NCBI GenBank assembly: GCA_023409695.1 | Contig: JAEYQZ010000069.1 | Coordinates: 1-18,101 of the forward strand | Direction: 5' to 3' | DNA length: 18,101 bases | Origin: Methanobacteriota archaeon | GTDB taxonomy: Archaea; Methanobacteriota; Methanobacteria; Methanobacteriales; Methanobacteriaceae | Shown here: piece after piece, positions 14,065 through 18,101 of the stretch | How positions within the stretch are numbered: the stretch's first letter is position 1 | How the letters are laid out: every line of letters begins with the position of its first letter | Notes under the pieces: model-generated | Seen by the model: the letters and a program-made list of their open reading frames with translations, nothing else | What the model was told of the DNA's origin: nothing | The model's database searches: none | Position numbers and translations under genes: made by a program

Positions 14065-15480
14065 TTATTTAAATAAACTAATTAACTCAGGGTGGATTTT
14101 ATCTTTAATTCCAAGATCATTCATAGCTCTTCCATATGAATTGTCAATGGTTTTAAATTCATTACGGACTATTCCTCTAAAAGCCCCATATCCCATTACT
14201 TTACCATAGTTTTCAGTTATAATGCTGATTATCTTACTGAAATCAGTTATAAGTGTATTCTCTCTTTCACTTAAAGGAATATTTTCAGCATTTTCTCTTA
14301 TTTTGTTAAAATCAACTACTGAATTACTTTTTACATCAACACCCAATAAAAGAGTTTTACATTCATCTAAAGGTAAGAACCTCTTTATAAGTCCCCTTGC
14401 AGGTGATACACCCATAATTTTGCTTGCTCCGATTGACATTGCCAGAAATACGGCTTCGTATATATCTAAAATTAGATCAGATTTTTCTTTATCTCCAGCA
14501 GGTATTTCAATGTTTTCAGGTAGTTTTGGGAATGAAATTGGTGGTTTTATAACAGGAATACTACTTTCTGGTTCTTCAATATCTTGAGTTTCTTCTTCCT
14601 GTGCTTCTTCTAAGTCTTCTTCTGAAATTACTATTTTGTCCTGAACTTCAGTTTCTTCAACTTTCGATTCAATTCCAGAGATATCTATTTTTTCATCAGA
14701 TGCGGTTTCAGATTCTGCAGCTACAGGCGATAATTCTTCTGTTTCAACCTCTAACATTTCTGAAAGCCTTTCTTTCGCTTCTTTAATATCTAATGCCCTA
14801 AATTCTTCAGATTCAAGTATTTCATTTAATTTTTCAGTTCCTATAACACTAGCAAATGCTTCTTTTAAGTCTTCAGTTTCAATGAGTTTATCCACTGTTT
14901 CTACATTTAGTTCTTCAGCTTCTATAACTTCAGAAGATTCTGATTTCTCAAAAGACATTTCATTTTCAATTGCAACAGTTTCTGTTTTTGCAATATCGTG
15001 ACCCTCTGGCACTTCTGTTTCATTAGAGGTAACTGGAATTTCTTCTTGAGAATCCATAATTACTTTTTCTTCAACTGGAACTTCCCAAACTATGCCCCTT
15101 GTAATTTCCATTATATTTTTTGCCGCTCTTTTAGCAGAAACCATTACAAGCCCAACATTTGCTGATATTTCCATAAGTACGATGAAATATGTATTGTCCA
15201 GATGTAAAAAAAGAGCCTTTCCACCATAAGATTCAACCAGTACCCTCTGAATTTCTCCACCATCAGCTGAATTCAGCAGCCTTTTTGATGAACCCATAAT
15301 TACATGGGCCATTGAACCAAAAAGAGAAGTATCTGTTCTTTTAGACATAGTATGGCAGAGCACGTTACCAGTGTCATCAGCGATTAAGCTGCCGTCTATG
15401 CCCTCAACTTTATCCAAATTATTTAAAGTCCTTATTAATTGGTTTTCTATATCAGAATCCATATAACCACGTTGATTCAT
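14065..15480 (-). CDS. Roadblock/LC7-domain protein with acidic linker and C-terminal duplicated domain
   Basis: 471 residues in three parts. Residues about 10-130 are a roadblock/LC7 fold (EGIDGSLIADDTGNVLC, then GGKALFLHLDNTYFIVLMEISANVGLVMVSAKRAAKNI), the platform that regulates MglA-type small GTPases. About 135-335 is a Glu/Ser-rich low-complexity linker (many E-E, E-S and E-T runs). The C-terminal part (about 336-471) contains two similar segments, SKIMGVSPARGLIKRF (355-370) and GKVMGYGAFRGIVRNE (431-446), which share K-(I/V)-MG and RG at the same spacing, so it looks like an internal repeat. No GTPase lies beside it. Its start is ambiguous: the ATG at 15480 is kept, while one at 15462 (residue 7) is possible. 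Function unknown; likely a signalling or scaffold protein. Confidence 0.75.
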   Translation of the reverse strand: MNQRGYMDSDIENQLIRTLNNLDKVEGIDGSLIADDTGNVLCHTMSKRTDTSLFGSMAHVIMGSSKRLLNSADGGEIQRVLVESYGGKALFLHLDNTYFIVLMEISANVGLVMVSAKRAAKNIMEITRGIVWEVPVEEKVIMDSQEEIPVTSNETEVPEGHDIAKTETVAIENEMSFEKSESSEVIEAEELNVETVDKLIETEDLKEAFASVIGTEKLNEILESEEFRALDIKEAKERLSEMLEVETEELSPVAAESETASDEKIDISGIESKVEETEVQDKIVISEEDLEEAQEEETQDIEEPESSIPVIKPPISFPKLPENIEIPAGDKEKSDLILDIYEAVFLAMSIGASKIMGVSPARGLIKRFLPLDECKTLLLGVDVKSNSVVDFNKIRENAENIPLSERENTLITDFSKIISIITENYGKVMGYGAFRGIVRNEFKTIDNSYGRAMNDLGIKDKIHPELISLFK

Positions 15481-15651
15481 TTAAGATATCCCAAACATAA
15501 TCATTAATAACTATTTTAAGACTGGTTGATCCTATTTGATATTTTTAAATATTCAAACATATTCTAGTTTATGTTTATAGTTTTTAAGTTTTATCTTAAA
15601 CACAGCTATGGTTTAATGAATAGATTTTTAAAAAAAAGAAGTATTAAGTTT

Positions 15652-15689
15652 GAAAAAAAAATAAATAATTATGTAACTATTCAGTTACA
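15652..15689 (-). terminator. Hairpin and U9 terminator after mvhA
   Basis: On the minus strand, TGTAACT and AGTTACA (15689-15683 and 15678-15672) form a 7-bp stem with a four-base loop that overlaps the mvhA stop codon (15685-15687). The stem is followed by a T-rich stretch that includes nine consecutive Ts (complement of A15653-A15661). This is the arrangement of an intrinsic terminator and marks the end of the mvh transcript. Confidence 0.65.
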
Positions 15690-17133
15690 ATAAATGCCTT
15701 TTTAAGAGAGCACCTTCACTATCATGTATATCTACTAAAAGTGGTGAGTCTCCACCGATTGCATGGGTTGCACATGAAAGACATGGATCATATGCCCTTA
15801 TAATCATTTCAAGCTGATTTTTAATGCCTTCTGAGACTTCTTCGCCTTTAATTAGAGCTTTAGCAGTTTCTCTTACCCCTATGTCCATAGAAAGGTTGTT
15901 TTGACCAGTTGCAACTACAAGGTTTGCACGTGTTACTATTCCCGCAGCATCTGTTTCATAATCGTGAATAAGAGATCCTCTTGGAGCTTCTATTATTCCT
16001 ACGCCCCTTTTAGTTTCGCCGGACTGTTTTGCTTCTTCCCTTGTCATTAACGGTTCGCTGAGGAACTGTCTTATCTCTGTACTTACTATGTCGTCGTCTT
16101 CTAAAAGTTGTAATGACCTTTCTGCAGCATACATTAACTCAATAAGGCGAGCATAGTGATACAGTAGAGTGTTTTGAGCAATTCCAAACTTATCTTTAAA
16201 TTCACCAAACAATGCACCTGCTTTTTCTGTTGGAACATTGTCAGCTATGTTTAACCTTGCAAGAGGCCCAACTCTGTAGTTACCATCAGGGAATCCTGTT
16301 TGTTTGAGGTATGGGAATTTAAGATAAGACCATGGCTGTACTTTCTCTTCTATGTAGTCCAAATAATCAGAAGGTTGGAACTCATGAACAGAGTTTCCTG
16401 CTTTATCGATTATTTTCATAGGACCGTCATAGACTTCCAGGTTTCCACCATTAGTTAAACCACCAAAATGAGTTTCAACTGGACCCAATAATTCTATTGC
16501 TTCGGCATACTGCTCAAATAGTGGTTTTGCTACTCCAACACCTTTTTCTATAAGTTCAATAGCAGTTTTTGTAGATTCCAAAAGTTTAGCTCTTTCTTCC
16601 TCGCTCATTGCTTTTGTCTGTCCACCTGCAACAGCAGTGACTGGGTGAATTGCTTTTCCTCCCACCACTTCAGTTATGTCCTGACCGACTTTTCTGGTTT
16701 TAATTGCCATTTTTGCAAGTTCAGGGTCTTTTTTAATGATTCCTATTACATTTCTCTGTGTAGGATCAGAATCCGGCCCTAATACAAGGTCTGGGGCACC
16801 CAGGAAGTAAAAGTGCAAAGCATGTGAGTGAATATACTGACCAAGAAGCATGAGCTCTCTCAGTTTTTTAGCTGCTTCTGGAGGTTGTAACCCAAAAACG
16901 GCATCTGTTGCTTTAGCAGCTGCTAAATGGTGAGCAGTTTGACATATTCCACATATACGTGGAGTTATCCTAGGAGCTTCCTCAACTGCTGCCCCTTCCA
17001 GGAATTTTTCAAATCCTCTTATCTCCATTACATGAAAGTGAGCATCTGAAACGTTTCCAGAATCATCCAACTGAACTGTGATTTTTGCATGCCCTTCAAT
17101 TCTTGTTACTGGATTTATTTCTATCTGTTTCAT
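15685..17133 (-). CDS. mvhA: F420-non-reducing [NiFe] hydrogenase large subunit
   Basis: 482 residues; the catalytic subunit that holds the Ni-Fe site and splits H2. Its electrons pass via MvhG and MvhD to heterodisulfide reductase, driving electron bifurcation in methanogenesis. Nickel ligands are present in both expected motifs: C61 and C64 in [12 protein letters not shown], and C451 and C454 in [10 protein letters not shown]457 ends the mature chain in relatives, so the following 25 residues should be removed by a maturation protease. All cysteine codons at the ligand positions are TGY; no selenocysteine codon occurs. The start ATG at 17133 has GTGATAAT just upstream, and mvhG ends 15 bases before it. 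It is the last gene of the transcript: the terminator overlaps its stop, and no mvhB follows. Confidence 0.97.
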   Translation of the reverse strand: MKQIEINPVTRIEGHAKITVQLDDSGNVSDAHFHVMEIRGFEKFLEGAAVEEAPRITPRICGICQTAHHLAAAKATDAVFGLQPPEAAKKLRELMLLGQYIHSHALHFYFLGAPDLVLGPDSDPTQRNVIGIIKKDPELAKMAIKTRKVGQDITEVVGGKAIHPVTAVAGGQTKAMSEEERAKLLESTKTAIELIEKGVGVAKPLFEQYAEAIELLGPVETHFGGLTNGGNLEVYDGPMKIIDKAGNSVHEFQPSDYLDYIEEKVQPWSYLKFPYLKQTGFPDGNYRVGPLARLNIADNVPTEKAGALFGEFKDKFGIAQNTLLYHYARLIELMYAAERSLQLLEDDDIVSTEIRQFLSEPLMTREEAKQSGETKRGVGIIEAPRGSLIHDYETDAAGIVTRANLVVATGQNNLSMDIGVRETAKALIKGEEVSEGIKNQLEMIIRAYDPCLSCATHAIGGDSPLLVDIHDSEGALLKRHLL

Positions 17134-17148
17134 ATTATCACGCTTCTA

Positions 17149-18060
17149 TTATTTCTTGACCAGCTGAGGGATCAATGAAACCTGTTTATCCTCCATAATT
17201 GTACTTCCAATTACGAATCCATATATTACATGCCCAATATCTCGTATTTGTTTCTCAACATCCTTTTCTGGCATCTTAGAAAGGTGAGCTATTCTTTTTA
17301 TTACACCATTATATACATCGTGGCTTGGCTCCCTTAAAACATCGAGGGATGGACCACCGCAACCATGGCAAGGAATACCTGCTGCTGTACAGAGTGCGCC
17401 GCATCTTCCAAGTGTAACAGAACCTAGACAGACATAACCCTGGCTTAAGAAACATTTTTGAGGGTCTGGATCTCCTTCAATTCTCCTGTTGAGCTTGTCA
17501 AATTCAACGTGATCCATCCACCTTGAACAATCGGCACATACGCTCTTTTTAGGAACATCTGGAGATTCTCCTTTAATTAAAGGCATCAATATGTCCCAAA
17601 CAAGAAGTTCTTTAGGAGGGCATCCTGGTAAAAAGTAATCTATTTCTGTGAAATCACCTGCAGGGTGAACAATTGGTAAAAGTTCAGGAACTACTTCAGA
17701 AGGCACATCAGCTGCTTCAGTACTTGGATTATCAGAATATATCCTTGCTGTTACATCTTCCGGCCTATAAAGGTCTGCCATTCCAGTTATACCACCGTAA
17801 CATGCACATGTTCCGTATGCTATTAATGTTTTAGACTTTCTACGTAATTCTTCAAGCCTTTCTTTGTTTTCTTTATTTCGTACAGAACCAGAAACTATTG
17901 CAATATCAATATCATCTGGTACTTCTTTTACGTCCATTAAAACTGGTGCATAAACAATATCTGCTTCTTTGAGTAATTCCATTATTCCTTCGTGTAAATC
18001 GAGAATAGAAATTTCACAACCAGCACAGCCTGCAAGCCATTCAAGTGCGATTTTTACCAT
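17149..18060 (-). CDS. mvhG: F420-non-reducing hydrogenase small subunit
   Basis: 303 residues, close to the family's 300-310. It carries the three iron-sulfur clusters that pass electrons from the MvhA active site: the proximal cluster ligands C12, C15 (GCAGC), C85 (GTCACYGG) and C147 (LPGCPP), and a C-terminal set C175, C178, C203, C211, C220, C224, C231 and C234 for the other clusters. The missing twin-arginine signal fits a cytoplasmic enzyme. The ATG at 18060 overlaps the stop of the upstream frame as TAATG, and GGGGTGG precedes it, so it is translationally coupled to that gene (probable mvhD). It lies 15 bases from mvhA. Confidence 0.96.
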   Translation of the reverse strand: MVKIALEWLAGCAGCEISILDLHEGIMELLKEADIVYAPVLMDVKEVPDDIDIAIVSGSVRNKENKERLEELRRKSKTLIAYGTCACYGGITGMADLYRPEDVTARIYSDNPSTEAADVPSEVVPELLPIVHPAGDFTEIDYFLPGCPPKELLVWDILMPLIKGESPDVPKKSVCADCSRWMDHVEFDKLNRRIEGDPDPQKCFLSQGYVCLGSVTLGRCGALCTAAGIPCHGCGGPSLDVLREPSHDVYNGVIKRIAHLSKMPEKDVEKQIRDIGHVIYGFVIGSTIMEDKQVSLIPQLVKK

Positions 18061-18101
18061 TATTTACCACCCCATCCTATAGTTAGGGTTTTAAGACAAG
18101 C
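18060..18101 (-). CDS. mvhD: 3' end of probable mvhD (hydrogenase iron-sulfur subunit)
   Basis: The frame open to the window edge reads [13 protein letters not shown] and stops with TAA at 18062-18060, overlapping the A of the mvhG ATG. In Methanobacteriales mvhD precedes mvhG in the mvh operon, so this is most likely its C-terminus. Thirteen residues are too few to prove it; the assignment rests mainly on position and coupling. Confidence 0.6.
   Translation of the reverse strand, partial: ACLKTLTIGWGGK

Noticed and set aside
15685..17133. Selenocysteine at the hydrogenase active site
   Set aside because: All four Ni ligand positions are cysteine codons and no in-frame TGA occurs; no SECIS-like element is needed or apparent.

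Overview
The window looks like the chromosome of a hydrogenotrophic methanogen of the order Methanobacteriales, most likely a mesophilic Methanobacterium. The evidence is an archaeal replication factor C pair (rfcS-rfcL), the F420-non-reducing [NiFe] hydrogenase genes mvhG-mvhA with the end of a probable mvhD, AT-rich DNA with archaeal TATA boxes, and ribosome-binding sites of the GGTGAT and GGAG type. I see no rRNA, tRNA, CRISPR array, insertion sequence or prophage. This is mostly core chromosome with a few lineage-specific genes.

Layout: 1-4.4 kb holds the end of a YwbE-like gene (+), a tocopherol-cyclase-family gene (-), an HtpX-like protease (-) carrying a perfect EF-hand loop, a membrane sensory module with no output domain (+), a small four-helix membrane protein (-) and a DedA protein (-). 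4.5-6.4 kb holds a stand-alone GXGXG beta-helix protein (-) and, divergent from it, a TtuA/TilS-like PP-loop protein (+) whose ATP-binding motif looks lost. The gap between them contains three hairpins; two are near-identical copies differing only by a compensated base pair. 6.4-9.5 kb holds a winged-helix regulator with six paired cysteines (-), a divergent FMN split-barrel flavoprotein (+) and a soluble two-PAS histidine kinase (-).

9.5-12.05 kb is the clamp-loader operon, rfcS then rfcL, on the minus strand. 12.05-14.06 kb is sparse: a cupredoxin lipoprotein (+), an MntP-type cation exporter (-), and a small membrane-protein gene not visible as one open frame because it is split by a +1 frameshift, with a perfect 21-bp palindrome upstream. 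14.06-15.5 kb is a roadblock/LC7 protein (-) with a long acidic linker and a C-terminal domain that seems internally duplicated. 15.7-18.1 kb is the mvh operon end (mvhD-mvhG-mvhA, minus strand), closing at a hairpin-plus-U-tract terminator with no mvhB following.

How the genes work together: Mvh hydrogenase with heterodisulfide reductase oxidises H2 and supplies the electrons for the methanogenic electron bifurcation. RfcS/RfcL loads the PCNA clamp for replication. The remaining genes are mainly envelope, redox and sensory functions. I see no single new multi-gene system that the sequence clearly supports. The best leads are the HtpX EF-hand insert, the covarying hairpins, the degenerate PP-loop protein, the frameshifted gene with its palindrome, and the six-cysteine regulator.
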